NCBI GenBank assembly: GCA_918797485.1
Contig: CAKKNE010000002.1
Span: 276,501 to 340,500 of the forward strand
Reading direction: 5' to 3'
DNA from: Pelagomonas calceolata
Taxonomy: Eukaryota; Sar; Pelagophyceae; Pelagomonadales; Pelagomonadaceae
Length of the DNA: 64,000 nt
Of this stretch, positions 28,308 to 36,435 are shown in pieces (within the stretch, counting starts at the first letter, position 1; every line of letters begins with the position of its first letter). A program made the translations under genes and the position numbers. Under the pieces are notes generated by a model, which had not been told where the DNA came from, ran no database searches, and saw nothing but the letters and a program-made list of their open reading frames with translations.

Positions 28308-30500
28308 ATGCAGCAGCTTGCTCTCCTTGTTGCTGCCTCGGCGGCGGCGGCCTTCGCGCCGACGCCAAACCAACGCATAGACACCCGCCTACACTTCAAT
28401 TTCGGCAACTTCGGCGGCAAGAAGGTCGATGAGAAGGAGGCCGTGAAGCTCGCCGAGACGGTCGACGTCGTCGGCGCGCTCCCGACGGAGATGGCGGGCC
28501 TCACGCCGGAGCTCGACGGCTTGCGCAAGGCGAATGCCTTGTTTAATCAGGGGCTTATTAGTATGGACGAGATCGACGAGTACGCAGACACGCTCGCCGC
28601 GGCGAAGCGGAAGGAGGTCGCGGAGAAGGAGCGCGACGCGCGCGAGGCGGCCGAGCGCGAGGCCCGGGCGCGCGAGCGGACGCGCGCGGCCGCCCGCGCG
28701 GCGACGGGCGCCGTCGGCGGCCTCGTGGGCTTCGTGGGCCGCGGCGCGGGAATCAAATCGTCGCGGCGCGGCTCGGTTCCGCCAGCACGGGCGCGAGAAC
28801 GCGTGCCCCCGACTCGCTGATGGCGCGTCCGGCGTGGCGGTGTGGTCTCCCACCGCTCGGCTCCGCCAGCACGGGAGAACGCGTACCTAACTCACCGATT
28901 GATGTGCGCACAGGTGGGCCGGGGCCTCGCGGGCGCGGCGGGCGCGGCGGCGGGCGCGGCGGTCGAGGGCGCCAAGGGCGCCGCGGTCGCGGCCGCGACG
29001 GGCGCCGTCGAGGGCGTCAAGGCCGGGACCATCGCCGTCGGCAAGGGCGTCGTGGACGTGACCATCGTGCGGCCGGCCAAGGCCGTGGGCGACGCCGCGC
29101 TCAACGTCGCGACGGCGCCGGTGCGCGCCGCCGAGGCCGCCGCGCAGAAGGCGGCGGCGGCGCCCGGCGAGGCGGCGGCGCGCCTCCGGGCCGAGGCCGA
29201 CGCCGCGCGCGCGGCCGCGGACGCGGCGGCCGCGAAGGCGAGCGCCGACGCGCAGGAGGCGGCGCGGCTCCGGCGCGAGGAGCTCGAGCGCGAGGCGACG
29301 GCGCGCGTCGACGACGTCAAGGCCCGCGTCGCGGCGGTCCAGGACGCCGTCGCGACCGCGCCGGACCGCGTCCGCGACGCGACGACGACGGCCGGCCGCG
29401 CCGCGGCGACGCTGCTCCGCGGCGCGGCCGCGAACGTCGCGGCCGTCGGCGCCGAGGACGCCGCGGCCGAGGCGCGCGCGGCGACCGTCGACATGCCGGC
29501 GCCGCCGCCGACGGCCGGCGAGTGGCGCGCGGCCTGCGACGCGGCCGTCGTGTCGCACTACGACTTTGGCGTGCGCGCGACGGAGGCCGCGCGGCGCGCG
29601 CAGTTCACGGCGCAGGAGCCCGAGGACATCTTTGAGGGCCTCGCCGAGGACGACATGGGCGCGCGCTTCTCGGCCGTCGTCGTCCAGGCCTCGAAGAAGT
29701 TCGCGGCCGAGTTCCCGCCGCTCGCGCAGCGGACGGTGGCCACGACGCTGCGCGTTCCGCGGCGTCCCCTTGTTTGATACAAAACGCCGTCGCGCGTCGT
29801 TCCGAGGCGGGCCGGGACCCACGGCCCCGCGTCTATTTTAGCGCGACGGAGAGCGACCCCCGGGCCGCGCGCGCCGCGGTCGACCGAGACCGCCGGCCCG
29901 CGCGCCCCGGCACATGACGTAAACCGTCGCAGGTCGAACGCGACGGCGTCGTTCGAGGCGGCGGCGGCGCGCGAGGCCGTCGAGAAGACGGCCGCGGTCG
30001 CCGCGCGCGAGGCGATCCGCAAGAAGCGCGAGGACGACCTCAAGCGCCAGGACTTCAAGCTCGAGGAGACCGCGGCGACGGTCGAGCGCGAGGCGCTGCT
30101 CGCCGCGCGCAAGGTGCTCGCGATCCCCGACGACGAGTACTTCGGCGACGCGACCGCGCTCGCGGACCCCGCCACGGCCCAGGCCGTCGCGGACACGCTC
30201 AAGGCGCGCACGGACGCGCTGCGGGCGGAGCGCGACCGGCGGCTGCCAGCGCCGTCCGTGCGCGCGCCGAAGCGGCCGCCCGTCGCGCCGCTCCGGCCCC
30301 TCGACGACAAGGCGGCGACCGCGCGCACGGACGCGGCCGCCGCCGACGCGCTCGCGCGCGACCGCCTCGCGCGCGCCGCCGAGGCCCTCGTCGTCGACGC
30401 GGCCGTCGGCGACGAGGCGGAGCGCGAGCGCATCGTCGCCGCGCTCCAGGAGAAGCTCCTCTCGACGACGTCGGAGAAGTCCGCGAAACAGCGGGAGTGA
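28308..30500 (+). CDS. Plastid-targeted Ala-rich coiled-coil protein of unknown function
   Basis: The N-terminus MQQLALLVAASAAAAFAPTP is a textbook heterokont bipartite plastid leader: a signal peptide with an AFAP cleavage motif and a Phe at +1. Exon 1 (28308-28733) joins exon 2 at 28914 across a perfect introner and reads GFVG-RGLAGAAG. The protein is dominated by Ala/Glu/Arg coiled coil, with a Gly/Ala/Val-rich stretch (about residues 140-200) that may associate with membranes. A compact motif (GEWRAACDAAVVSHYDFGVR) lies near 29518-29577. A last exon (about 29933-30500; FGDATALADPATAQAVADTL) continues the coil and ends EKSAKQRE. A TGA at 29775-29777 in the same frame implies a second intron, roughly 29754-29932, whose 5' edge I could not fix. 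No family recognised. Confidence 0.7.
28734..28913 (+). mobile_element. Introner, 180-bp intron with perfect 8-bp duplication
   Basis: Flanked by GTGGGCCG at 28734-28741 and 28914-28921. The body opens CGGCGCGGGAATCAAATC and closes ATTGATGTGCGCACAG, a decayed inverted pair. Inside is a direct repeat of about 45 bp: GCTCGGTTCCGCCAGCACGG near 28771 and GCTCGGCTCCGCCAGCACGG near 28855, each followed by AGAACGCGT. Removal is phase 0, and retention would introduce a stop at 28818-28820. Confidence 0.85.
29754..29932 (+). other. Probable second intron of the plastid coiled-coil gene
   Basis: Coding quality collapses between about 29754 and 29932, and an in-frame TGA lies at 29775. The 3' site GTAAACCGTCGCAG at 29932 opens straight into strong coiled-coil coding. 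The 5' site is unclear: GTTCCGCGGC at 29754 is out of phase with 29933, while a GC at 29759 is in phase. Confidence 0.45.
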
Positions 30501-30698
30501 ATATTATGCTTGGCTCGGGGCCGCTCCTAAGGGTGGTCTCTTGCTTTTCGAACGGTCCTAGGGCGAGTGGACTTTACGCGTAGTAGGCGACTCGGACCCG
30601 CCTGGTCTCTGCTAGTACTCTTCCGACAGGGCATGCTTACTTGTGGCGCGGCGCCCACGCCCCCGGAGAGGAAGCGGTCGCGCGCGCGTCGGGGGCGG

Positions 30699-30765
30699 GT
30701 CTGTGATGCACCTGCGCGCGACGTCGTCTCGGTGACTGCGTTTACACACTGGTTGATTTCCACAC
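30699..30765. mobile_element. Intergenic introner-family relic
   Basis: The right edge GGTTGATTTCCACAC is the family terminus seen in the genic introns, here followed by TG instead of AG. The interior GACGTCGTCTCGGTGACTG resembles GACGTCGTCTCCGTGATTG inside the SET-gene introner (63498-63516). The left edge is uncertain (CTGTGATGCACC). It lies outside any gene, so it would not be spliced. Confidence 0.55.
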
Positions 30766-31261
30766 TGACCCGCGCTCGCGCATGGTGGCTTGCGGGGGGT
30801 GCTTGCGAAGAGAGAGAGGAGGGAGGCGAAGGGATCCGAGGGTGAGTCGGACTTGACCTGCGGGCATACGCGTTTATTCCTCATCGACAGGCGAGCTCTA
30901 GATAGGCGAGGGCGTGCCGTTGTGAACGTGGCGTGGTGTGGCGTGGGTATGGGCCTCAGGCGCGCGCGCGCGGCCGTGTGTTTTGATTGGGGTGGCGGTT
31001 AATAGGCTTTGCTCCTTTGGTTGGACGAGGTACCGCCGGCCATGCGGCTCACGACCAATAGGGGTCAGTCTGAAGGCGAGGAGAGCGCGAGGCGACCGCG
31101 CGCGTTTCTCAGGCGCCGCAATTTGACCGTGTTTGTGAATTGCGCGGCAGGCCCAGACGGCGCAGGCGCGCCTCAAGCAAAGTACCACTCCCCACCCCTT
31201 ACACGTCTCTAGATTGCATCCAGGGGGAAAAAAGGGGGATCGTTTGCCGGTTTTCGTTTTG

Positions 31262-31283
31262 CTAGTGACTTACAGGCCGCTAG
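31262..31283 (+). promoter_or_regulatory. CTAG-flanked promoter motif, copy 3
   Basis: CTAGTGACTTACA, GGC, CGCTAG, located 66-87 bp upstream of the ABC transporter ATG and in its orientation. One mismatch from copies 1 and 2 in the first block. Confidence 0.5.
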
Positions 31284-31348
31284 CTCAGCTTTTGCCGGCT
31301 CTCCCACCAAACCACGCACATCGGTAACAAAGCCTATAGGCAAAGCAT

Positions 31349-33494
31349 ATGCATCGTCCACTGATGCTGCTGGCCATAGCCATAGCTCTGCAGCACGCTA
31401 TCGCATTTGCACCGCCGCCGTATCGACCTGTGCCAGTGCCAACACGTGCGCCACAGGCTGCCAGCAGCCTCCGGCGCCTCAGGGCTGAACCGAGCAGCAG
31501 CAGCAGCGACAAAGATGCCCTGACGGTGGACGACAGCGCTCTGGGCGTCAACGCGACGATCCAAGAACGCCTCGACCTCTTCCGGCGGCTCGCGGTGCCG
31601 TACTTCCAGCAGGCCGAGGGCGCGAAGCTGCAGTTCGGCCTCCTGCTCATCCTCGTGCTCTGCCAGAGCGGCGTCTCGGTGATCTTTAGCTTCGTGGGCC
31701 GCGACTTCTACAGCGCGCTGTCGGCCAAGGACCTGGCCGTCTTCCAGGAGAAGACGGCCAACTACGCGGTGGGCCTCGCGGTCGCGACGCCGCTGACGGT
31801 GCTCTACAAGTTCCAGCGCCAGCGCCTGGCCCTGAGCTGGCGCCAGTGGATGACCAGCGAACTCGCGAAGCAGTACTACCAGGACCGCGCCTACTACCGC
31901 GTCGAGCTCGACCGCGACGCGAACGCCGGCGCGGAAATCTCACGTCGATCGCGTGGAGGTGACGCGGTCCCGCGCAGATCGACAACCCCGACCAGCGCCT
32001 GACCGAGGACGTCGCCGCCTTCACGAAGGTGTCGCTCGACTTCTTCATCACGGTGCTCACGGCGGTCATCGACCTCGCGAGCTTCTCGGGCATCCTCTAC
32101 TCGATCTACCCGAACCTCTTCTACGCCATCTTCGCCTACGCGACCTTCGGCTCGCTCACGACCGTGGCCCTGGGCAAGACGCGTCCCGCGCCGGCGTCCT
32201 TTTTTTCTTCTTCTCTTCTCGCGCGCGCGAACCGAGTCGCGGCCACCGCGCAGTCGTCGGCCAGAACGCGCAGCAGCTGCTCAAGGAGGCGGACCTGCGC
32301 TACAGCCTCGTGCGCCTGCGCGAGAACGCGGAGTCGATCGCGTTCTACGGCGGCGAGGCCCGCGAGGCCGAGGAGGTCGGCGCGCGCCTCGACCGCGCCG
32401 TGGCGAACAAGCGCGAGATCCTGGGCACGCAGCGGAACCTCGAGTTCTTCACGACGGCGTACACGTACCTCGTGCAGATCCTGCCCGTGCTCGTCGTCTC
32501 GCCGCTCTACTTCGCGGGCACGATCGAGCTCGGCGTCGTGACGCAGTCGGCGGCGGCGTGAAAATCAACGGCGCGTCGATGGCGTGGGACACGTTGGGTC
32601 GCGCACAGGTCGGCGGGCGCCTTCAACCACGTCCTCAACGACCTGAGTCTCATCGTGAACCAGTTCGAGGGCCTGTCGTCGTTCTCGGCGGGGCTCGGCC
32701 GCCTCGCGACGTTCGTCGAGCGCATGGAGAGCTACTGCGACGCGAGCGAGTGCGCGACGGACGCGAACGCGACCTTCGTGCTGCGGGACGAGCCGCGCGC
32801 CGCGCCGGCGCGCCGCGTCGAGGCGACCGAGGCGGCGGCCGCGGGCGGCTCCGTGCTCGCGATCGACGGCCTCCGCCTCGAGACGCCCGACGGCAACCGC
32901 GAGCTCTTCGGGGACCTCTCGCTCGAGGTCCGCGGCGGCGACCACCTGCTGGTGACGGGCGCGTCGGGCGCCGGCAAGTCGTCGCTGCTCCGCGCCGTCG
33001 CGGGCCTCTGGGACCGCGGCGAGGGCTCCGTCGTGCGCCCCCCGCGGAACGAGACCGTCTTCCTGCCGCAGCGGCCGTACGCGACGCTCGGCTCGCTGCG
33101 GCAGCAGCTCGTCTACCCGAAGACGGTCGCCGAGGCGGCCGCGCGCGACGAGGACCTGCGCGCCGCGCTCGAGACGTGCCGCCTCGGCCGCCTCGCGGCG
33201 TCGGACCTCGACACGGTGCGCGACTGGGGCGACGAGCTCTCGCTCGGCGAGCAGCAGCGCCTCGCCTTCGCGCGCGTGCTCGTCGCGCGGCCGCGGCTCT
33301 GCGTCCTCGACGAGGCGACGTCGGCGCTCGACCTGGCGAACGAGGCGGCCATGTACGGCGCGCTCGCCGCGGTCCCGGGCCTGACCTACGTCTCCGTGGG
33401 CCACCGGCCGAGCCTCGTCGACTTCCACGCGCGGCGCCTCGACGTCAAGGGCGGCGACCGCTTCGAGGTCCAAGAGCTGGCACGGAGCCGGTAG
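31349..33494 (+). CDS. Plastid ABC half-transporter (ABC_membrane_2 / YddA-ABCD type)
   Basis: A 654-residue membrane transporter from four exons: 31349-31930, 31978-32182, 32254-32545 and 32609-33494. The leader MHRPLMLLAIAIALQHAIAF plus APPPYRP is an AFAP-type plastid presequence. The membrane domain shows FSFVGRDFYSALSAKD, RQWMTSELAKQYY, DNPDQRLTEDV, EADLRYSLVRLRENAESIAF and FNHVLNDLSLIVNQF, all typical of the SbmA/YddA/ABCD permease family. The nucleotide-binding domain has Walker A GASGAGKSSLL, signature LSLGEQQRLAF and Walker B LCVLDEATSALD. The coding length totals exactly 655 codons once the three introns are removed. Substrate unknown; cyanobacterial-type relatives act in plastid envelopes or thylakoids (inference). 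Confidence 0.92.
31931..31977 (+). other. 47-bp GC-AG intron (probable decayed introner)
   Basis: GCGGAAATCTCACGTC at the start and GGTCCCGCGCAG at the end resemble worn introner termini. Removal joins ...DANAG to IDNPDQRLTED, as expected for this family. A GC at 31925 is a possible alternative 5' site. No clear target duplication. Confidence 0.65.
32183..32253 (+). other. 71-bp conventional intron
   Basis: GTCCCGCGCC...CACCGCGCAG with a long pyrimidine tract (CTTTTTTTCTTCTTCTCTTC) in the middle and no introner ends. Splicing in phase 1 gives ALGKTLVGQNAQQLLKEADL, matching the family consensus. Confidence 0.8.
32546..32608 (+). mobile_element. 63-bp introner with perfect 8-bp duplication
   Basis: Direct repeats GTCGGCGG at 32546-32553 and 32609-32616 flank a 55-bp body that opens CGGCGTGAAAATCAACGG and ends GGTCGCGCACAG. 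Splicing yields TQSAGAFNHVL; retention meets TGA at 32559. This is a near-minimal copy of the element. Confidence 0.85.
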
Positions 33495-33544
33495 TCGGTA
33501 GTCCAGGTATAAAACTTCAAAGTTACACGCAGCACATACAAATA

Positions 33545-34519
33545 TCAAACAAAGAGCACCGCCGCGGCCGCCAGGCAGCCGACCATGGCTCTGCCGACGA
33601 CGCGGCCCGCACCCCCGCGCATCGCGGCACTGGTGCTCAGGGCGCCGGTGCAGTTGCCCTCGCTCGCGAGAAAGCACGGCGTCCCGTGGCCTTCGACGTT
33701 CGAGCCGCGCGAGTCCCAGCAGGGGCATTCCAGGGTAAATGGACCGGAACCGTGGACGGTTTCGATGACGACCGGCTCGTCTTGACACGCGTCGTAGAGA
33801 CTCCTGCACTGGTCCACCGTCACCGGGTAGGTAGACGCGTCGCCGAAGCAGCCCATCGTGAACGGGGGCGCATCCGTCAGCGTGTAGTAGTACACCGGCT
33901 CTCCTCCGCTGTCCGGCGTCACGCCCACCCGCCCGCCGCAGGCGTCCAGGTCGTCGGGTTCGACGCCGCCATCAACGTGTTTGCCATAGAGGCCGTGGCC
34001 GTCGAGCGCCGTTCCGATGCGAGTGGAATGGCCCGTCGTCGCATCATCTTCGTAGAGGCAGCTCATCTTCTCGTGGTAATGATAGGGCGTGGCGTGGCCG
34101 CCGCAGAAGTCCAAAATCTCTCGGTCCTCGCAGCCGTCGATGGCGTGAAGCATGGCCTCGGCGAGTCGCGTGTCCATGCCCGCCGGCACGACGACATTTC
34201 CCAGGCACTCATGATTCTCGCTCGTGAACCCGGCCTCCATCGGACCGTAAATATTAGTCGCGGGCCGCGTCCCGCCGCGCCGATTCTCGACGGTCGGTCG
34301 CGTCGCGAGCGGACCCGCGTCTACGCAGCCCACATTTCCCCGCACTGGGATTGGCTTCAGGCCGGCGCCGATGTAGTCCGAGTCGCCAGCGAACCCACCT
34401 GCGTCTGGGCACTCAAAATGCGGGTTCCCACCACCACCACCCATGCCACCGTTGCCTCCTGGCTGGGCAAGGATCATGGGTGCGACCACGCCCAGCAATT
34501 TGGTGGTTCTGCATCCCAT
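33545..34519 (-). CDS. Secreted YHYH-domain protein, probable GPI anchor
   Basis: A 324-residue extracellular-type protein. I start it at ATG 34517-34519, because the longer frame begins with GTG. A signal peptide follows (MGCRTTKLLGVVAPMILAQP), then a Gly-rich linker. The YHYH domain is clear: GHATPYHYHEKMSC, HSTRIGTALDGHGLYGK, DLDACGGRVGVTPD and YYYTLTDAPPFTMGCFG. Its paired His residues probably bind metal. Many Cys residues suggest disulfides. The hydrophobic C-terminus (RAMVGCLAAAAVLFV) fits a GPI-anchor signal. Codon GC is lower than in neighbouring genes. Its stop lies 50 bp from the convergent ABC transporter stop. The function of YHYH proteins is not established. Confidence 0.82.
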   Translation of the reverse strand: MGCRTTKLLGVVAPMILAQPGGNGGMGGGGGNPHFECPDAGGFAGDSDYIGAGLKPIPVRGNVGCVDAGPLATRPTVENRRGGTRPATNIYGPMEAGFTSENHECLGNVVVPAGMDTRLAEAMLHAIDGCEDREILDFCGGHATPYHYHEKMSCLYEDDATTGHSTRIGTALDGHGLYGKHVDGGVEPDDLDACGGRVGVTPDSGGEPVYYYTLTDAPPFTMGCFGDASTYPVTVDQCRSLYDACQDEPVVIETVHGSGPFTLECPCWDSRGSNVEGHGTPCFLASEGNCTGALSTSAAMRGGAGRVVGRAMVGCLAAAAVLFV

Positions 34520-34820
34520 GATGCCGTTGGGCAGCCAGCGCAGCCAGGTGACCTGGCAGAGCACAACACGCCCGTGTGACGGAGAGCTGAGTTGGGGTGC
34601 TGTTTTTTTTTTTTGGAAGGGGGCAAAAGAGGGGAGTTCGGGAGCCCATCCGTCGGGCTAGGACAACGCCAGGCGGTCGCGATATCGATCCTGCCGTATT
34701 TTTACAGAATTCCGAAGTTCGATCGTGCAGCGATTCGTGCTCGCGGCGCCCAGCCATAGGAAGGAAGGAATGTCGACACATCCCGCGCCGTTCGACGTCT
34801 ATCCTAATACTTTATAACTA
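34520..34820. other. Intergenic, YHYH promoter region
   Basis: About 300 bp with a T-run at 34602-34616 and lower GC. It holds the promoter of the YHYH gene and the 3' end of the ferredoxin-like gene. No gene seen. Confidence 0.5.
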
Positions 34821-36044
34821 CTACAATTCGCGCGATCCGCCGTCGCGCAGGATGCCGAGGTTCTCGGCCGCCTCGGCCTTCTGGGCCTTGATCAATTCCC
34901 GGCGCTTGCGCTCGCGCCGCGCGCGCTTCTTCTGGAACTCGGGGTACTTGCTGGCGATGGGGCAGTTCGCGCAGCCGTTCGAGGGGCAGTTGCCGCAGCG
35001 CGTCTTCCGCCGCTCCGTCGACACAGCGAACATGGGGCAGTCGGGGCACTGGTTCGTCGGGCAGTTCTGGCAGCGCATCGCGTGGTTCGTCGAGATGTCG
35101 AGCAGCGCCCGGCCCGCGCCCTGCGTCGACGTGAGGCCCTCGTTGCCCACGAGGCGGCCCTTGAAGTTGTAGGTCGTCATGACGCCCTCGCGCTCGCGCT
35201 CGAGCTTCACGAGCTCGTCCCACGGCACGTAGTGGATGCAGTCGACGGGGCACGTCGCGATGGCCTCGGCGACCGTGTCGTCGTCGTCGCCCTCCTGGTT
35301 GAAGCTCCGCGCCCGCCCGTGGGCGTCCTCCATGAGGAACGTCAGCGGCGCGATCGTCGCGCACGACGTGCACCCGATGCACGTGACCTCGTCCACAAAG
35401 ACGTGCCGCGTCGCCGTCGTCACGGGGTCGCCGTCGTCGTCCACCTCGATGAGCTCGTGGCTCATGACGACACCTAAGCGCTCATCCACGTCGGCCTCCT
35501 CCTGGCGGTCCATCTCGTCGTACGTCAGGAGGTCGAGCGCGGCCTCGGCGTCGGCGGACCGCGCGTCCTCGGGCTCCTGGTCGTCGGCGGGCCCGGCGTT
35601 CAGCGCCTCGAGCGCGTCGTCGAGCGGCTTGCCGTCGAGGCCTATTATCCTCTCGGGTTCGTCGTCGACGTCGCGCACCTGCAGCCGGTCGAGCTCGTCG
35701 TCGTCGAGCGCGCTGGCGAAGAGCGCGACGGCGCGGTCCGCGGCCTCGTCATCATAAATGGGCACGGCCTCGTCGGTATTTGCGTCGGCGTCGGCGTCGG
35801 CGTCGTAGGCCCCCTCGAACGTCTCGACGCCCGCGTCGTCGGTGTCGCCGTCGGAGCCCCAGCCGCTGCGCCAGCTGTCGCTGATTTTGTCCCTGAGGCC
35901 GTACCGCGGCGTCAGCCGTCTCCGGCTACCGCCGTACCGCGGCGTCAGCCGTCTCCGGCTGCCGCCGTGCAGCCAGCAGGAGGCCAAGATTGGCAGCAGG
36001 CACAAAGCTACTCGCCTCAAATCGTGCGAAGGCATTGAAGGCAT
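34821..36044 (-). CDS. Ferredoxin-domain [4Fe-4S] protein with C-terminal Cys-rich module
   Basis: A 407-residue protein starting at ATG 36042-36044 (the longer frame begins with TTG). MPSMPSHDLRRVALCLLPIL plus ASCW is a signal-like leader, followed by a basic GGSRRRLTPRYG segment present twice, consistent with plastid targeting. A long acidic region precedes a single-cluster ferredoxin domain: FVDEVTCIGCTSCATIAPLT and ATCPVDCIHYVPW. The C-terminus has paired CxxC-like motifs (CQNCPTNQCPDCPMF, CGNCPSNGCANCPIA) that could bind zinc or another cluster, and ends in a basic helix. The combination recalls plastid ferredoxin/DnaJ-type proteins of plants, but no J domain is present. An electron-transfer or assembly role is inferred only. 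Confidence 0.82.
   Translation of the reverse strand: MPSMPSHDLRRVALCLLPILASCWLHGGSRRRLTPRYGGSRRRLTPRYGLRDKISDSWRSGWGSDGDTDDAGVETFEGAYDADADADANTDEAVPIYDDEAADRAVALFASALDDDELDRLQVRDVDDEPERIIGLDGKPLDDALEALNAGPADDQEPEDARSADAEAALDLLTYDEMDRQEEADVDERLGVVMSHELIEVDDDGDPVTTATRHVFVDEVTCIGCTSCATIAPLTFLMEDAHGRARSFNQEGDDDDTVAEAIATCPVDCIHYVPWDELVKLEREREGVMTTYNFKGRLVGNEGLTSTQGAGRALLDISTNHAMRCQNCPTNQCPDCPMFAVSTERRKTRCGNCPSNGCANCPIASKYPEFQKKRARRERKRRELIKAQKAEAAENLGILRDGGSREL
35898..35963. repeat. 33-bp in-frame tandem duplication
   Basis: Two adjacent 33-bp units (35898-35930 and 35931-35963) differ at one base and add a second copy of the 11-residue GGSRRRLTPRY segment to the leader of the ferredoxin-like protein. 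Confidence 0.9.
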
Positions 36045-36435
36045 TATCTGCAGCTTGGCTTCCAACCGCGCTCGAGATATATCAATGCATGTTCACGTCG
36101 CATAAGACGTCTGGCGCACTCGGAAAGCAGTTTTGAGTCGAGATGATGCCAGCTTGCTTGCGAAGGCTAGAGCCTCCACCCGCTAGACTGCTTGAGAGAA
36201 TCGTGGCGAGAGAGGCGTCACGAGCAGAGGGCTGCCCGGCGCGCACGCAAGCCCTGCAGCTCGCCGCGCCCCGATTTCCTCTGCTCGGCCAAGCCTGGGC
36301 TTTAAAGCAATTCGACGCGGCGGCATGGCCACGGCGCGAAGGACTCGTAACAGGTAGGCCCGACGCCCATCGCCAAGCGAGCGGCGCCCTGAACCACAGC
36401 AAAAGCCGGGGAGGGGCAGCCCTCCTCTCGATACC
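36045..36435. other. Divergent promoter region (ferredoxin / anoctamin)
   Basis: 391 bp between divergent starts, containing GATATATC near 36076 and TTTAAAG near 36301. No gene. Confidence 0.5.

Larger units (their letters stand above)
30501..31348. other. Intergenic with introner relic and promoter motif
   Basis: 848 bp between two plus-strand genes. It contains an introner-like relic (about 30699-30765) and the CTAG-flanked motif (31262-31283). The remaining open frames are short and lack the local codon pattern. Confidence 0.55.
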
